64,000 nt of DNA from Pseudomonas extremorientalis (GCF_001870465.1 NZ_MDGK01000015.1:496001-560000); one strand, 5' to 3'. Positions 33,202-42,988 are shown, counted from the first letter of the stretch. Numbers and translations: made by a program. The notes: generated from the sequence alone by a model not told the origin.

Positions 33202-33275
33202 GGGCTAGTTCGGGCAAGGGTGCGGATGATTCCGCCAGGCCCTGTACGATACAGGGCCGTCCCCGCCCAGGCCAC

Positions 33276-34898
33276 TCAGAGCTGGAACTTGCTGACCAGC
33301 ACGTTGAACGAGGTGGCCAGGCGCGACAGGTCCTGGCTGGAGGCGTTGGTCTGATGGGCGCCGGCCGCCGTCTGGGTGGACAGGTCCTGGATGTTCAGCA
33401 GGTTGCGGTCCACTTCGCGGGCCACCTGGGCCTGTTCCTCCGAGGCCGAGGCGATCACCAGGTTGCGTTCATTGATCTTCGCCACGCTGGTGGTGATCCG
33501 TTGCAGCGCTTCGCCGGCGTTCTGCGCCAGGGTCTGGGTGTTGTTGGCCCAGGTCAGGCTCTTGTTCATCGCCGCGACGGCGTCGTCGGCACCGGTCTGC
33601 ACTTCACCAATCATCTTTTCGATATCGACCGTGGACGTCTGGGTGCGATGGGCCAGGGCGCGCACTTCATCGGCGACCACGGCAAAACCGCGACCTTGCT
33701 CACCCGCACGGGCCGCTTCAATGGCCGCATTGAGCGCCAGCAGGTTGGTCTGGTCGGCGATGCCACGGATCACATCGATCACCTTGCCGATCTCCCGTAC
33801 CTGCCCGGCGAGGTCTGCCACCGACTGCGTGGAGTCATTGATCTCAACCACCATCGAGCTCATGCCGGACACCGCCTGTTCCACTTGCTGGCGACCCTCT
33901 TCGGCTTCGGTGGTGGCCTGGCGCGAGGCTTCAGAGGTCGAGACGGCGTTGCTGGCCACTTCGTCCACGGCGGCGGTCATCTGGTTGACGGCGGTGGCCG
34001 CCTGTTGGATCTCATCGTTCTGGCGGGTCAGGCCACGGCTGCTTTCATCGGTGACCGCACTCAGTTCTTCAGCCGCCGATGCAAGCTGGTCGGACGCGTT
34101 GGCGATTTCCACCAGGGTGCTTTTCAGGCCGCCCTGCATATCCGAGAGGGCCATCAGCAGTTGCCCGGCTTCGTCGGTACGCTCGGTGACGATGGCCTGG
34201 GTCAGGTCGCCCTGGGCAATGCGTTGCGCGTTCTGCACGGCTTGAGCGATGGGGCGGGTGATCAGGCGGGTGATCAACACACCGATGATGACCGCAATGA
34301 TGAAGGCCAGCACAATGCCGCTGATCATCCAGGTCAATGCACTGTTGCGCAGTTCCTCGGCAGCAATGGCGCCTTCCTTGATCTGGCGGTTGTTGGACTC
34401 GATCATCACGCGGATCAGTTCGCGTGCCTGGCGGAAGAGTTCATTATTGCTGGTGTTGAGTTGGGTGCGGGCCTGATCGACCTGGCCGCCGTCGAGCATC
34501 GCCATGATGCGTTCGGAGTTGCTGATGTAGCTGGGCCAGAGCAGGTCAAGCTTGTCTCCCGCTGCCCGTTCGTCGTCTTCCAGCGGCGTAGCGCGGTAGG
34601 TGGCGTACGCAGCCTGGCTGCGCTTGAGTTCCTGGGCGATATCCTGGCGCACACGGTCGCGATCCTGTGGGGATACGTCGCCCTTGCTGGCATCCAGCAA
34701 GCGATACAAGCCACGGTTATGGGCCACTATGCCATTGAGGGTGGCGGCCGTGTTGCTGACCGAGACCAGGTTGTTGGAGAACGTCAGCTCCAGCGCTGAC
34801 GAGAGGCGAACCACGCCTTTGATGCCCAGCAGGCCCACCCCCAGGGTGACCAGCGCGCACAGTAGGAATGAGAGCAGCAGTTTGGTTGAGATTTTCAT
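33276..34898 (-). CDS. Methyl-accepting chemotaxis protein (4HB sensor)
   Basis: This 540-residue protein has an N-terminal transmembrane helix ([20 protein letters not shown]), a roughly 155-residue four-helix-bundle periplasmic domain, a second helix ([21 protein letters not shown]), HAMP, and a methyl-accepting domain with the conserved hairpin tip [37 protein letters not shown]. It signals to CheA/CheW; the ligand is not readable. It has no C-terminal CheR-docking pentapeptide. Confidence 0.93.
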   Translation of the reverse strand: MKISTKLLLSFLLCALVTLGVGLLGIKGVVRLSSALELTFSNNLVSVSNTAATLNGIVAHNRGLYRLLDASKGDVSPQDRDRVRQDIAQELKRSQAAYATYRATPLEDDERAAGDKLDLLWPSYISNSERIMAMLDGGQVDQARTQLNTSNNELFRQARELIRVMIESNNRQIKEGAIAAEELRNSALTWMISGIVLAFIIAVIIGVLITRLITRPIAQAVQNAQRIAQGDLTQAIVTERTDEAGQLLMALSDMQGGLKSTLVEIANASDQLASAAEELSAVTDESSRGLTRQNDEIQQAATAVNQMTAAVDEVASNAVSTSEASRQATTEAEEGRQQVEQAVSGMSSMVVEINDSTQSVADLAGQVREIGKVIDVIRGIADQTNLLALNAAIEAARAGEQGRGFAVVADEVRALAHRTQTSTVDIEKMIGEVQTGADDAVAAMNKSLTWANNTQTLAQNAGEALQRITTSVAKINERNLVIASASEEQAQVAREVDRNLLNIQDLSTQTAAGAHQTNASSQDLSRLATSFNVLVSKFQL

Positions 34899-35115
34899 GA
34901 GTCAGGTCCGGGCAGGGTAGCGAAGGGTGCACGCTAGAGCCTCCCTGGCCCTTGGCGATGTCATAGTGACATCATCGCAATTGAGAAAGTTGCGAGCCAG
35001 ATAAATTTACTGAATCGATAAAGCGCACGTAGATGTTTCAACCTATTACGAAAACGCACCAGATTCAGTTTTTGATGTCAGATATTTCGTCATTCAATGA
35101 AAGTTGAGTGCCGCC

Positions 35116-35134
35116 CTCCAGCGTCGCTGGAGGC
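35116..35134 (+). other. Leader hairpin before the Tyr-rich lipoprotein gene
   Basis: CCTCCAGC and GCTGGAGG pair perfectly over a 3-base loop. It ends 26 bases before the start codon and lacks a T run, so it is a 5' leader structure rather than a terminator. Confidence 0.55.
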
Positions 35135-35160
35135 GCTCTTCCGCGGTCCAGGAGGCCGCC

Positions 35161-35526
35161 ATGTATCGACGACTGCTGCTCAGCGCTTTACTCGGTCTAA
35201 CCCTTTCCGCTTGCGTGCCCTATTACGATGGAGGCCAGAGCTACTATCGATCCGAGGTCTATACCTCACCGGCACCGGTGTATTACTACGGCGGCGGCAC
35301 GGCGTATCAGTACCGCCGTGATTACTACCCCGCGCCGCGCTACTACGCGCCACAACCGCGCTACTACTCGGCCCCGCGTTATTACCAGCCGGCGCCGCGT
35401 TACTACGGGCCGCGTGCCGGTTACCGGCCGTATCCAAACCAGGGCTGGGGCGGAGGTCATTGGGGGAATGGTGGTGGACACGGTCGCGGTTCCGACCATG
35501 GAGGTGGCCGCGGCGGTCACCGTTGA
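35161..35526 (+). CDS. Tyr/Pro/Gly-rich lipoprotein
   Basis: This 121-residue protein starts behind CCAGGAGG with a lipobox LSAC (Cys19). The rest is low-complexity: repeated APRYY/PRYYxP units (about residues 55-85) and a Gly/His/Arg-rich tail (GWGGGHWGNGGGHGRG...GGRGGHR). No domain is recognisable. Likely an outer-membrane or surface-attached protein. A strong terminator follows. Confidence 0.82.
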   Translation: MYRRLLLSALLGLTLSACVPYYDGGQSYYRSEVYTSPAPVYYYGGGTAYQYRRDYYPAPRYYAPQPRYYSAPRYYQPAPRYYGPRAGYRPYPNQGWGGGHWGNGGGHGRGSDHGGGRGGHR

Positions 35527-35540
35527 CGGGCCTGTACGGC

Positions 35541-35570
35541 AAGCGGCGCATGAAGCGCCGCTTTTTTTTT
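35541..35570 (+). terminator. Intrinsic terminator
   Basis: AGCGGCGC and GCGCCGCT pair around a 5-base loop, followed by eight or more T residues, after the Tyr-rich lipoprotein gene. Confidence 0.9.
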
Positions 35571-35582
35571 GGGGCGCAGCCG

Positions 35583-36695
35583 TCAGTAATCGGACAGGTC
35601 GGCCAGCGGGTGGCGACCTTCCCACGCCTTGTCGAAGTGGGCCTGCACCACCGCCGCAGGAACGGCGTTGATATCCGGCCAATGCCAATGGGGCGCCTGG
35701 TCCTTATCGATCAAACGCGCACGCACCCCTTCGCTGAATTCCGGATGACGGCAGCAATTGAGGCTCAGGGTGTATTCCATCTGGAATACCTGGGCCAGCG
35801 ACAGGTGCCGTGCGCGCTGGATCTGTTCCCACACCAGATGGGCGGTCAGTGGGCAGCCTTCGCTCAACGTCTTGCCGGCACGGCTGAACAGTGGATCAGC
35901 ATGCTCACTCAACAGGCTCAAGGCGCGCCAGGCACACCGCACGTCGCCCACATCCAGCCATTCGTCGATCTGTGCCCGGCGCGGCAGCCATTGCGCTTCG
36001 GGTTGCTGGCTGGCGGCTTCCTGGGCCAGCGCCTTGAGCAGGCTGTTAAGCTGCATCGGGGTCTGTTCCTGCCAGTTCAGTTGCAGCAGGCCATCAAGCA
36101 ATTCGTCCTGCTGGTCGTCACGCAGGAAACGGTCGGCCAGGCCCAGGTCCAACGCGTCACGCCCGTTGATATGCGCACCGGTGAGTCCGAGGAACAATCC
36201 GAGCTTGCCCGGCAGGCGCGACAGGAACCCACTGGCGCCGACGTCCGGGTACAGGCCGATGTTGATCTCCGGCATGGCCAGCCGGCTGCTGGGGGTGACG
36301 ATGCGGATCGCGGCACTTTGCAGCAGACCCATGCCGCCGCCCAGCACATAGCCGTGGCCCCAGCAAATCAACGGTTTCGGGTAGGTGTGCAGGCGGTAAT
36401 CAAGGCGATACTCCGCCGCAAAAAATTGCGCCGCCAGCGCCGGCACCACACCGGGCTCTTCGCGACAAGCCTGCGCCAGGCTGCGCACTTCGCCACCGGC
36501 GCAAAAGGCCTTGGGGCCGTTGCCGCGCAACAGCACGCAGACGATATTCGGGTCTTTGGCCCAGGTGTCCAGGCGACTGCTCAAGGCGAGGATCATCGGC
36601 AGGGAAAGGGCATTGAGGGACTTTTCAGCGTCGAGGCTGGCGATGCCGATGCGGGCACCGTCGCTGCCGGTCAGCTCTTCGAAGTGCAGGTTCAT
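35583..36695 (-). CDS. Enoyl-CoA hydratase/isomerase family, 3-hydroxyisobutyryl-CoA hydrolase-like
   Basis: This 370-residue protein (start MNLHFEEL at 36695) is much longer than ordinary enoyl-CoA hydratases. It has FCAGGEVRSLAQ, YVLGGGMGLLQSAAIRI and MPEINIGLYPDVGASGFLSRLPG, the pattern of the hydroxyisobutyryl-CoA hydrolase branch, which acts in valine breakdown. The C-terminal extension (EFSEGVRARLIDKDQAPHW) is also typical of that branch. It is monocistronic, divergent from ung. Confidence 0.87.
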   Translation of the reverse strand: MNLHFEELTGSDGARIGIASLDAEKSLNALSLPMILALSSRLDTWAKDPNIVCVLLRGNGPKAFCAGGEVRSLAQACREEPGVVPALAAQFFAAEYRLDYRLHTYPKPLICWGHGYVLGGGMGLLQSAAIRIVTPSSRLAMPEINIGLYPDVGASGFLSRLPGKLGLFLGLTGAHINGRDALDLGLADRFLRDDQQDELLDGLLQLNWQEQTPMQLNSLLKALAQEAASQQPEAQWLPRRAQIDEWLDVGDVRCAWRALSLLSEHADPLFSRAGKTLSEGCPLTAHLVWEQIQRARHLSLAQVFQMEYTLSLNCCRHPEFSEGVRARLIDKDQAPHWHWPDINAVPAAVVQAHFDKAWEGRHPLADLSDY

Positions 36696-36831
36696 CGTGA
36701 CCTCAATCGAGAAGGTGAAGGATGAGTATGATCGCTTCGCAGGAAAGCGCCGTTGGTGTGTCAGATCAATTGACAAGCGGGGTCGGCTTTCCTAGGGTTC
36801 GCCTCATTCTTTTTGACAAGACCATTCAACC

Positions 36832-37524
36832 ATGACCGACGACGACCGTATCAAACTCGAACCCAGCTGGAAACACGCCCTGCGGGATCAGTTCGAGCTG
36901 CCGTACATGGCCCAGTTGCGCGAGTTCCTGCGCCAGGAACATGCCGCCGGCAAAGAGATCTACCCGCCTGGCCCGCTGATTTTCAATGCGCTCAACTCCA
37001 CGCCGCTGGACAAGGTCAAGGTGGTGATCCTCGGCCAGGACCCGTACCACGGCCCCGGCCAGGCCCACGGCCTGTGCTTCTCGGTGCAACCGGGCGTGCC
37101 GGCGCCGCCGTCGTTGGTCAATATCTACAAAGAGCTCAAGCGCGACCTTAACATCGACATCCCTAATCACGGCTACCTGCAAAGCTGGGCCGACCAGGGC
37201 GTGCTGATGCTCAACACCACCATGACCGTCGAGCGCGCCAATGCCAACGCCCATGCGGGCAAGGGCTGGCAGTTCTTTACCGATCGGATTATCGAAGTGG
37301 TCAGCGAACATCAGCCGCACCTGGTGTTTCTGCTGTGGGGCGCCCATGCCCAGAGCAAGCAGAAGCTGATCGACGCGACCAAGCACCTGGTGCTGACCTC
37401 GGTGCATCCGTCGCCGTTGTCGGCGTATCGCGGGTTTTTGGGTTGCGGGCATTTCAGCCGGACCAACAAGTTTCTTGAGCAGAATGGCGAGACGCCGATC
37501 GAGTGGCGGTTGCCGCCGCTCTAA
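36832..37524 (+). CDS. ung: Uracil-DNA glycosylase, family 1
   Basis: This 230-residue enzyme removes uracil from DNA. It shows the water-activating [32 protein letters not shown] and the DNA-intercalation loop [14 protein letters not shown], with [10 protein letters not shown] between them. Its length and order are those of standard Ung. It is a single gene ending near a short REP-like palindrome. Confidence 0.95.
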   Translation: MTDDDRIKLEPSWKHALRDQFELPYMAQLREFLRQEHAAGKEIYPPGPLIFNALNSTPLDKVKVVILGQDPYHGPGQAHGLCFSVQPGVPAPPSLVNIYKELKRDLNIDIPNHGYLQSWADQGVLMLNTTMTVERANANAHAGKGWQFFTDRIIEVVSEHQPHLVFLLWGAHAQSKQKLIDATKHLVLTSVHPSPLSAYRGFLGCGHFSRTNKFLEQNGETPIEWRLPPL

Positions 37525-37542
37525 GGCCAAGCACATGCAGAG

Positions 37543-37565
37543 TGTGGGAGGGGCCCCCTCCCACA
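37543..37565. repeat. Collapsed REP palindrome between convergent genes
   Basis: TGTGGGAGGGG is followed at once by its complement CCCCTCCCACA with one extra C. It matches the outer arms of the REPIN at 4616-4737 without the interior. Located between the ung stop and the AbrB-family stop, it may act as a bidirectional terminator. Confidence 0.6.
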
Positions 37566-37574
37566 TTTGAAGGT

Positions 37575-38612
37575 TTAGATTGTTTCCGGCTGACGGTTCC
37601 AATATCTGAACAACGGCTCCGCCAGAAAAAGCACAAACAACAAGCGCATCACCTGCATCGCCGTCACCAGTGGCACCGACAGTTGCAGGGTCTCAGCGGT
37701 AAGGCTCATCTCGGCAATGCCACCGGGCATCATGCCCAGGGTCAATGAGCGCAGGTCCAGATGGGTCAGTGCACTCAGACCCACCGCCGCCAACGTCGCC
37801 AATGCCATGGTCAACGCCGTGCCGATCAAGGTACGCCCCATGAACGACGGCGCCCGACGAAAGAACTGTCGGTTGAAGTGGCAACCCAGGCCACTGCCGA
37901 TCAACCACTGGCCAATCTGGCTGCCGCCATCGGGCAGGCCGATATGCAGGTCCCAGACTACGCTGGCCGTCGCACTCACCAGCAATGGCCCGAACAACCA
38001 AGGGTTGGGCTGGCGCAGGCGCTGCCAGCCCCAGGCAACCAACGCACCAAGCGGAAACAGCGCCAGCAGCCAAGGCCAGCTCACCGGCGCCGGATGAAAC
38101 TGCGGTGTACCGCCTTCCAGCAAGTACTTGAAAATCGCCGGCACACACAACACCACCATCAGCACCCGCAGACTCTGTCCCGCCGCAACACGGCTGAGCA
38201 CCGCACCATTACGCGCGCCGAGGTTGACCATCTCACCGGAACCGCCGGGCATGCTCGAGAAGAACGCCGTGGCGCGGTCTTCACCGCTGCGGCGCATCAA
38301 CCACACGCCCACCACGCTCGACAGACTGGTGACCAGCGCGCCGAAGAAGATCAGGCCGAAGTGACTCATCACCTGTTCGATCACCACCGGGGTGAAGTGT
38401 AGGCCGATGCCGATGCCCACCACCCATTGGCCGCATTTGCGCCCGCCGGGAATCTCCGCCAGCTGCCACGGCGTGAGGCAGCGCACCAGGATGATCGCCA
38501 GCAACGAACCGACCATGTACGGCAAAGGCCAGCCGACCAGGCTGGCCAGGAAACCGCCAGCCAGGCCGACCAACGGTGTCCCCCACCAATGTCTGAAGGT
38601 GACCTCAGACAT
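37575..38612 (-). CDS. AbrB-family membrane protein (pfam05145)
   Basis: This 345-residue protein starts at MSEVTFRHW and has two similar membrane halves with about ten helices; signature pieces are LPYMVGSLLAI, GQWVVGIGIGLHFTP, SSMPGGSGEMVNLGARNGA and MMPGGIAEMSLTAETL. The family was once mislabelled ammonia monooxygenase regulator and is a putative transporter. Its start overlaps the tctA stop by 8 bp, so it is the last gene of the opdH-tctCBA operon. Confidence 0.87.
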   Translation of the reverse strand: MSEVTFRHWWGTPLVGLAGGFLASLVGWPLPYMVGSLLAIILVRCLTPWQLAEIPGGRKCGQWVVGIGIGLHFTPVVIEQVMSHFGLIFFGALVTSLSSVVGVWLMRRSGEDRATAFFSSMPGGSGEMVNLGARNGAVLSRVAAGQSLRVLMVVLCVPAIFKYLLEGGTPQFHPAPVSWPWLLALFPLGALVAWGWQRLRQPNPWLFGPLLVSATASVVWDLHIGLPDGGSQIGQWLIGSGLGCHFNRQFFRRAPSFMGRTLIGTALTMALATLAAVGLSALTHLDLRSLTLGMMPGGIAEMSLTAETLQLSVPLVTAMQVMRLLFVLFLAEPLFRYWNRQPETI

Positions 38613-40119
38613 CGGCCACGGCACGACGCTGCAGGGTACGTTTACGGTAGATACGCAGCAGCGGCACAAACAGCATGATCGCGGTCAGTACCCACACGCC
38701 AAAGGTGATCGGGCTCGACCACAGGATCTCCAGCGCACCGTTGGAGATCGACAGCGCACGGCGCAGGTTCTGCTCCATCAGGCCGCCAAGGATAAAGCCC
38801 AGCAGCACCGGCGACAGCGGGAAGTCGAGCTTGCGCAGGATGTAGCCGAAGATGCCGATACCCACCATCAGGAACAGGTCGAAGGTGGTGGCGTGCACCG
38901 CGTATACCCCGATGGCGGTGATGATTGCGATCACCGGCACCAGCGCCCAGTTCGGCACGGCGAGGATGCGCGTGAAGATGCGGATCATCGGGATGTTGAG
39001 GATCACCAGCATGATGTTGGCGATGAACAACGAGGCGATCAGGCCCCAGACGATGTCCGGTTGCTGTTGGAACAGCAGCGGGCCCGGGGTGATGTTGTAC
39101 AGCGACAGTGCGCCGATCATCACCGCGGTGGTGCCCGAACCTGGGACGCCGAGGGTCAGCATCGGCACCAGGGCGCCGCAGGCGGACGCGCCGATGGCGG
39201 TTTCCGGAGCGGCGAGGCCGCGCATGTCGCCCTGGCCGAATTTACCGCTGGCACCGGCCAGGCGTTTTTCGGTCATGTAGGCAACGGCCGACGCCAACGT
39301 GGCACCGGCACCGGGCAGTACGCCCATGATGAAACCGAGCAGGCCGCAACGGATATTCACCACGAACACCGCGCCCGCTTCCTTCAGGTTGAACATCATG
39401 CGGCCAGTGGCTTTGACTGCTTCCTGGCCACGGTGGGTTTTTTCCAGCAGCAACAGAATCTCGCTGATGGAGAACAGACCCAGCACCAGCACGACGAACT
39501 GGATGCCGTCGGTAAGGTGGATGTTGTCGCCGGTGAAGCGATACACACCGCTGTTGGCGTCGATGCCGACCGCCGACAGGAACAGGCCGATCAGTGCTGC
39601 TACAAACGTCTTCAGCGGTTTGTCGCCAGCCATGCCGCCGAGGCAGACAATTGCGAACACCATCAGTACGAAATATTCCGCCGGGCCGAAGGCAATCGCC
39701 CATTTGGCCAGCAACGGCGCAAACAGCACCATGCCGCAGGTGGCGATAAACGCGCCGATGAACGAACTCCAGGCCGACAGCGACAGCGCCACACCGGCGA
39801 GGCCTTTGCGGGCCATGGGGTAGCCGTCGAGAGTGGTCATTACGGTGGACGCTTCGCCCGGTATGTTCAGCAGGATCGAGCTGATGCGCCCACCGTATTC
39901 GCAGCCCAGGTACACGGCTGCCAGCAGGATCAGCGCCGATTCCGGCGGCAGGCCCAGGGCGAAGGCAATGGGGATCAACAACGCCACGCCGTTGATCGGG
40001 CCCAGGCCCGGCAGCAGGCCGACCACGGTGCCGATCAAGGTGCCGCACAACGCGGTCACCAGGTTGTAAGGGGACAGTGCAACGCCGAAGCCCTGGCCCA
40101 GGTAGCCGAAAGTATCCAT
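38605..40119 (-). CDS. tctA: Tripartite tricarboxylate transporter, large membrane subunit
   Basis: This 504-residue, roughly twelve-helix protein has the TctA pattern: LGLLPGLGPINGVALLIPIAF, VYLGCEYGGRISSILLNIPGEASTVMT, and PGAGATLASAVAYMTEK. It starts one base after the end of tctB. It forms the permease with TctB, using periplasmic TctC to take up citrate-type acids driven by the sodium or proton gradient. Confidence 0.94.
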   Translation of the reverse strand: MDTFGYLGQGFGVALSPYNLVTALCGTLIGTVVGLLPGLGPINGVALLIPIAFALGLPPESALILLAAVYLGCEYGGRISSILLNIPGEASTVMTTLDGYPMARKGLAGVALSLSAWSSFIGAFIATCGMVLFAPLLAKWAIAFGPAEYFVLMVFAIVCLGGMAGDKPLKTFVAALIGLFLSAVGIDANSGVYRFTGDNIHLTDGIQFVVLVLGLFSISEILLLLEKTHRGQEAVKATGRMMFNLKEAGAVFVVNIRCGLLGFIMGVLPGAGATLASAVAYMTEKRLAGASGKFGQGDMRGLAAPETAIGASACGALVPMLTLGVPGSGTTAVMIGALSLYNITPGPLLFQQQPDIVWGLIASLFIANIMLVILNIPMIRIFTRILAVPNWALVPVIAIITAIGVYAVHATTFDLFLMVGIGIFGYILRKLDFPLSPVLLGFILGGLMEQNLRRALSISNGALEILWSSPITFGVWVLTAIMLFVPLLRIYRKRTLQRRAVADV

Positions 40120-40120
40120 G

Positions 40121-40579
40121 TCAGTTCTCCAGAACGTCGAGCAGGCCGAGGGGCAGCGGTACATCCATGGCTTTGTCGAACAGCAGGTACAAGCCGATGG
40201 CCATCAACGTGACGATCACCACGCTGGGCAACCAACGACCACCGTACAAGCGCGCCATGGGAATGCCGATCAGCATGCTGCTGAGGATGAAGCCCAGGGG
40301 TTCGAAGGTGCCGGCGAACACGATCAACAGCGCGACGCACACGCCGATCTTGATCAGGGTTTCGCGGTCCAGCGCGGGTTCTTCTTCGGTGTGTTTGGTC
40401 GGCTGTGGACGAAACAGCATGTAGATCAGTGCCAGGCTCATCAGCCCGAGCATCAGCAGCGGGTAGGCGCGCGGCCCCACCGGCTCGTAGGAAAACGACG
40501 CCTGGTACGGCCAGGCCATCAGCGCGAGGCCGGCGCAGGCCAGCAGCAGCGCGGCGGCGAAAATGCGTTGTAAGAGCAT
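40121..40579 (-). CDS. tctB: Tripartite tricarboxylate transporter, small membrane subunit
   Basis: This 152-residue protein begins at MLLQRIFAAALLLACAGLAL and has four hydrophobic helices, the TctB arrangement. A charged loop lies between helices 2 and 3 (RPQPTKHTEEEPALDRE). It lies between tctC and tctA in one transcript. Confidence 0.92.
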   Translation of the reverse strand: MLLQRIFAAALLLACAGLALMAWPYQASFSYEPVGPRAYPLLMLGLMSLALIYMLFRPQPTKHTEEEPALDRETLIKIGVCVALLIVFAGTFEPLGFILSSMLIGIPMARLYGGRWLPSVVIVTLMAIGLYLLFDKAMDVPLPLGLLDVLEN

Positions 40580-40638
40580 GTGGAACTCCTGGGCCACGCC
40601 GCTTGGCTAAAGGGCGTGGCCACACAAAAGAGGGGCGA

Positions 40639-41622
40639 TTACTGGATCAGGCCGAACTCTTTGGCCAGCACTTTGTAGTCAGCCACTTGTTTCTTCACGT
40701 AAGTGTCCAGCTCCGGGCCGGTCATGGCGAACGGGAACAGCTCACGCTGGTCACGCAGTTTGGCGAACTCCTCGGAGGCCAGCAGTTTGTCGAAGGCGTC
40801 TTTCCACCATGCGTAGTCGGCATCGCTGACTTTTGGCCCGAGGTAGAAGCCACGCACCACTGGCCAGACGATGTCGTAGCCTTGCTCTTTGGCGGTCGGA
40901 ATGTTCTTCATTTCCGGCTCGTCCAGACGCTGTTCGGAGAACACCGCCAGCAGGCGCATATCGCCGCTCAGGATGTGCGGCATGGAGTCGGAAATGTCGG
41001 TACTGCCCACCTGGATATGGCCGCCGAGCAGGGCGGTGGCAATTTCACCGCCGCCTTCAAGGGCGACATAACGCAGTTCGCGCGGGTTGATCCCGGCGGC
41101 CTTGGCGATCAGCGCGGTTTGCATCCAGTCCTGGCTGCCGACGGTGCCACCGGAACCGATTACCACGCTGCCCGGATCTTTCTTCAAGGCTTTGACCAGA
41201 TCGTCGAGGGTCTTGTAGGGCGAATCGGCTTTCACCGCGATAGCCCCGTAGCTGGTGCCGACCGCCGCCAGCCAACGCACGGCGCTTTCATCGAAGCGGC
41301 CGAACTTGCCCTGGGCCAGGTTCAACAGCGAACCGCTGGACCAGGCCACCAGCGTGCCGCCGTCCGCAGGACGCTGGGCGACCACGGCGTTGTAGGCCAC
41401 CGCGCCGACGCCGCCTGGCATGTAGGTCACGCGCATCGGCTTGCTCAGCAGCTTCTCGTTGACCAGCGCGCTTTGCGCCAGTTTGCAGGTCAGGTCAAAA
41501 CCACCGCCCGGCGAGGCCGGGGCGATGCACTCTGGGCGCTTGGGTTCGTCAGCGGCCAGCAGTTGGCCGGCGAACAGCATGCAGCCGGCGGCGAGGGCCA
41601 GTTTACGCAGTGATAGGGTCAT
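40639..41622 (-). CDS. tctC: Tricarboxylate-binding periplasmic protein
   Basis: This 327-residue-scale protein (326-327 aa) starts at MTLSLRKLALAAGCMLFAGQLLAA, a signal peptide. It has the TctC pattern ECIAPASPGGGFDLTCKLAQ, MPGGVGAVAYNAVV, VIGSGGTVGSQDWMQTALIAK and EMKNIPTAKEQGYDI. It catches tricarboxylates in the periplasm for TctAB. The leader between opdH and tctC carries a Crc-type motif next to GGAG. Confidence 0.94.
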   Translation of the reverse strand: MTLSLRKLALAAGCMLFAGQLLAADEPKRPECIAPASPGGGFDLTCKLAQSALVNEKLLSKPMRVTYMPGGVGAVAYNAVVAQRPADGGTLVAWSSGSLLNLAQGKFGRFDESAVRWLAAVGTSYGAIAVKADSPYKTLDDLVKALKKDPGSVVIGSGGTVGSQDWMQTALIAKAAGINPRELRYVALEGGGEIATALLGGHIQVGSTDISDSMPHILSGDMRLLAVFSEQRLDEPEMKNIPTAKEQGYDIVWPVVRGFYLGPKVSDADYAWWKDAFDKLLASEEFAKLRDQRELFPFAMTGPELDTYVKKQVADYKVLAKEFGLIQ

Positions 41623-41636
41623 GGTTATCTCCGTCG

Positions 41637-41644
41637 TTGTTGTT
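41637..41644 (-). promoter_or_regulatory. Crc/Hfq motif in the tctC leader
   Basis: On the minus strand AACAACAA fits the AAnAAnAA target exactly and lies 7 bases before the GGAG ribosome site of tctC. A second motif lies before opdH, so two genes of the operon could be blocked independently. Confidence 0.62.
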
Positions 41645-41667
41645 ATGAATGGCTTACCAAGCACTAC

Positions 41668-42960
41668 TTACCAAAGTGCAACGCTGTAGCTGACCAGCAG
41701 ACGCACTTCGTCCGCATCACGGGCCGAGTAGTTGGAGCGGTATGTGGCGTTGCGCAGGCGCACGGCCACGTCCTTGAACGTGCCGGCTTGCACCACATAC
41801 TTGATCTCGGTGTTGCGCTCCCACTCCTTGCCGGTCTCGCCGTTCTTGAGCTTGATGTTGTCACCTGAGAGGTAACGGCTCATGAAGCTCAGGCCGGGAA
41901 TGCCCAGCTTGGCGAAGTCGTAGTCGTAGCGCGCCTGCCAGGAACGCTCTTGGGCGCCGGCAAAGTCGTTGATCTGCACGAAGTTGACCAGGTACGGGTC
42001 GCTGCCATCCACATAGGGGAAGGCGCTGTCGCCGGACATGTGCTGGTAACCGGCGCTGAGCTTGTGGCCGTTGAGGGCATAGCTGAACAGGCCGTTGAGG
42101 GAGGTATTGTCGATCTTGCCGCCACGGGCGGCGCCAGTGTCATCGCTGATGGCCAAACGCAGGTCGGTGCCGAACGTACCGGGACCCATCGGGCGCGAAG
42201 CCACCAGGCCGAGGAAGTGCTGGCGGTACACATCGTCGAGTTGGGCGAAGTGGTAGCTGCCGGTGATCTTGTCGGCGAACTTGTAGTCGGCCCCGCCAAA
42301 ATTGAAATGCTTGCCGGTGGCACCGCTGACGAAGCGGCTGTTCTTGTTGTTGAGGGCGATGTCTTCGTAGTTGGTGTCGTCGCGGTCCTTGGCTTTGTCC
42401 AGGCGCCCGCCGGTGAACACCAGGTTCTTGAATTCCTTGGAGGTGATCAGGCCACCGTTGAAGGTCTGCGGCAGGATGCGCCCGTCATTGGGCTTGAGGA
42501 TCGGCAGCTCGGGTATCAGTGAGCCGATCTTCAGCTCGGTGGCCGAGATCTTCACTTTGCCGGTCAGGCCCAGCTTGGAGTATTCATTGGCGGCGCGGCC
42601 ATCATCATGGGTGGGCAGCAGGCCGGTGCCAGTGCGGTCGGGGCTGGAGTCGAGCTTGACTCCGAGCATGCCCAGCGCATCCACGCCGAAGCCGACGGTG
42701 CCGTCGGTGTAGCCCGATTGCAGGTTGAGCATGAAGCCCTGGGCCCATTCGTCGCGCTTGGATTGCTGGGCGCTGGTGCCATCGCGAAAGTCGCGGTTGA
42801 AGTACATGTTGCGGGTTTCCAGGGTCGCGCTACTGTCTTCGAAGAAGGCAGCCTGGCTAAGCGGCGAAAAGCCGGCAAGGGTAGCAGCACTGGCGAGGGC
42901 GGTCTGGGTCAGGCGAGAAAAACGAACAGGCGAGGGGGCCTGGGGCTGTGTCGACAGCAT
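41668..42960 (-). CDS. opdH: OprD-family porin for tricarboxylates
   Basis: This 430-residue outer-membrane barrel has an N-terminal signal (ending near LSQA) and the OprD pattern: AAFFEDSSATLETRNMYFNRDFRDG, LTGKVKISATELKIGSLIPELPILKPNDGRILPQTFNG and a C-terminal LLVSYSVALW. Placement before tctCBA with divergent tctDE matches the known opdH locus of P. aeruginosa, where it takes up cis-aconitate/citrate-type acids. Confidence 0.92.
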   Translation of the reverse strand: MLSTQPQAPSPVRFSRLTQTALASAATLAGFSPLSQAAFFEDSSATLETRNMYFNRDFRDGTSAQQSKRDEWAQGFMLNLQSGYTDGTVGFGVDALGMLGVKLDSSPDRTGTGLLPTHDDGRAANEYSKLGLTGKVKISATELKIGSLIPELPILKPNDGRILPQTFNGGLITSKEFKNLVFTGGRLDKAKDRDDTNYEDIALNNKNSRFVSGATGKHFNFGGADYKFADKITGSYHFAQLDDVYRQHFLGLVASRPMGPGTFGTDLRLAISDDTGAARGGKIDNTSLNGLFSYALNGHKLSAGYQHMSGDSAFPYVDGSDPYLVNFVQINDFAGAQERSWQARYDYDFAKLGIPGLSFMSRYLSGDNIKLKNGETGKEWERNTEIKYVVQAGTFKDVAVRLRNATYRSNYSARDADEVRLLVSYSVALW

Positions 42961-42974
42961 CGTTGTGTACTCCG

Positions 42975-42988
42975 TTATTGTTCTTATT
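42975..42988 (-). promoter_or_regulatory. Crc/Hfq motif in the opdH leader
   Basis: The mRNA has AATAAGAACAATAA, containing AATAAGAA that fits the AAnAAnAA pattern, directly before the ribosome site (CGGAG). The mRNA leader also has a stem AAAACGC / GCGTTTT at 42995-43014. Confidence 0.62.

Noticed and set aside
35104..35160. Upstream in-frame start for the Tyr-rich lipoprotein
   Set aside because: The ATG at 35161 has the ribosome site and gives a proper lipoprotein signal.
38392..40212. A 606-codon plus-strand frame across tctA
   Set aside because: Antisense shadow; the translation is Gln/His/Arg-rich with no domain, and tctA is unmistakable on the other strand.
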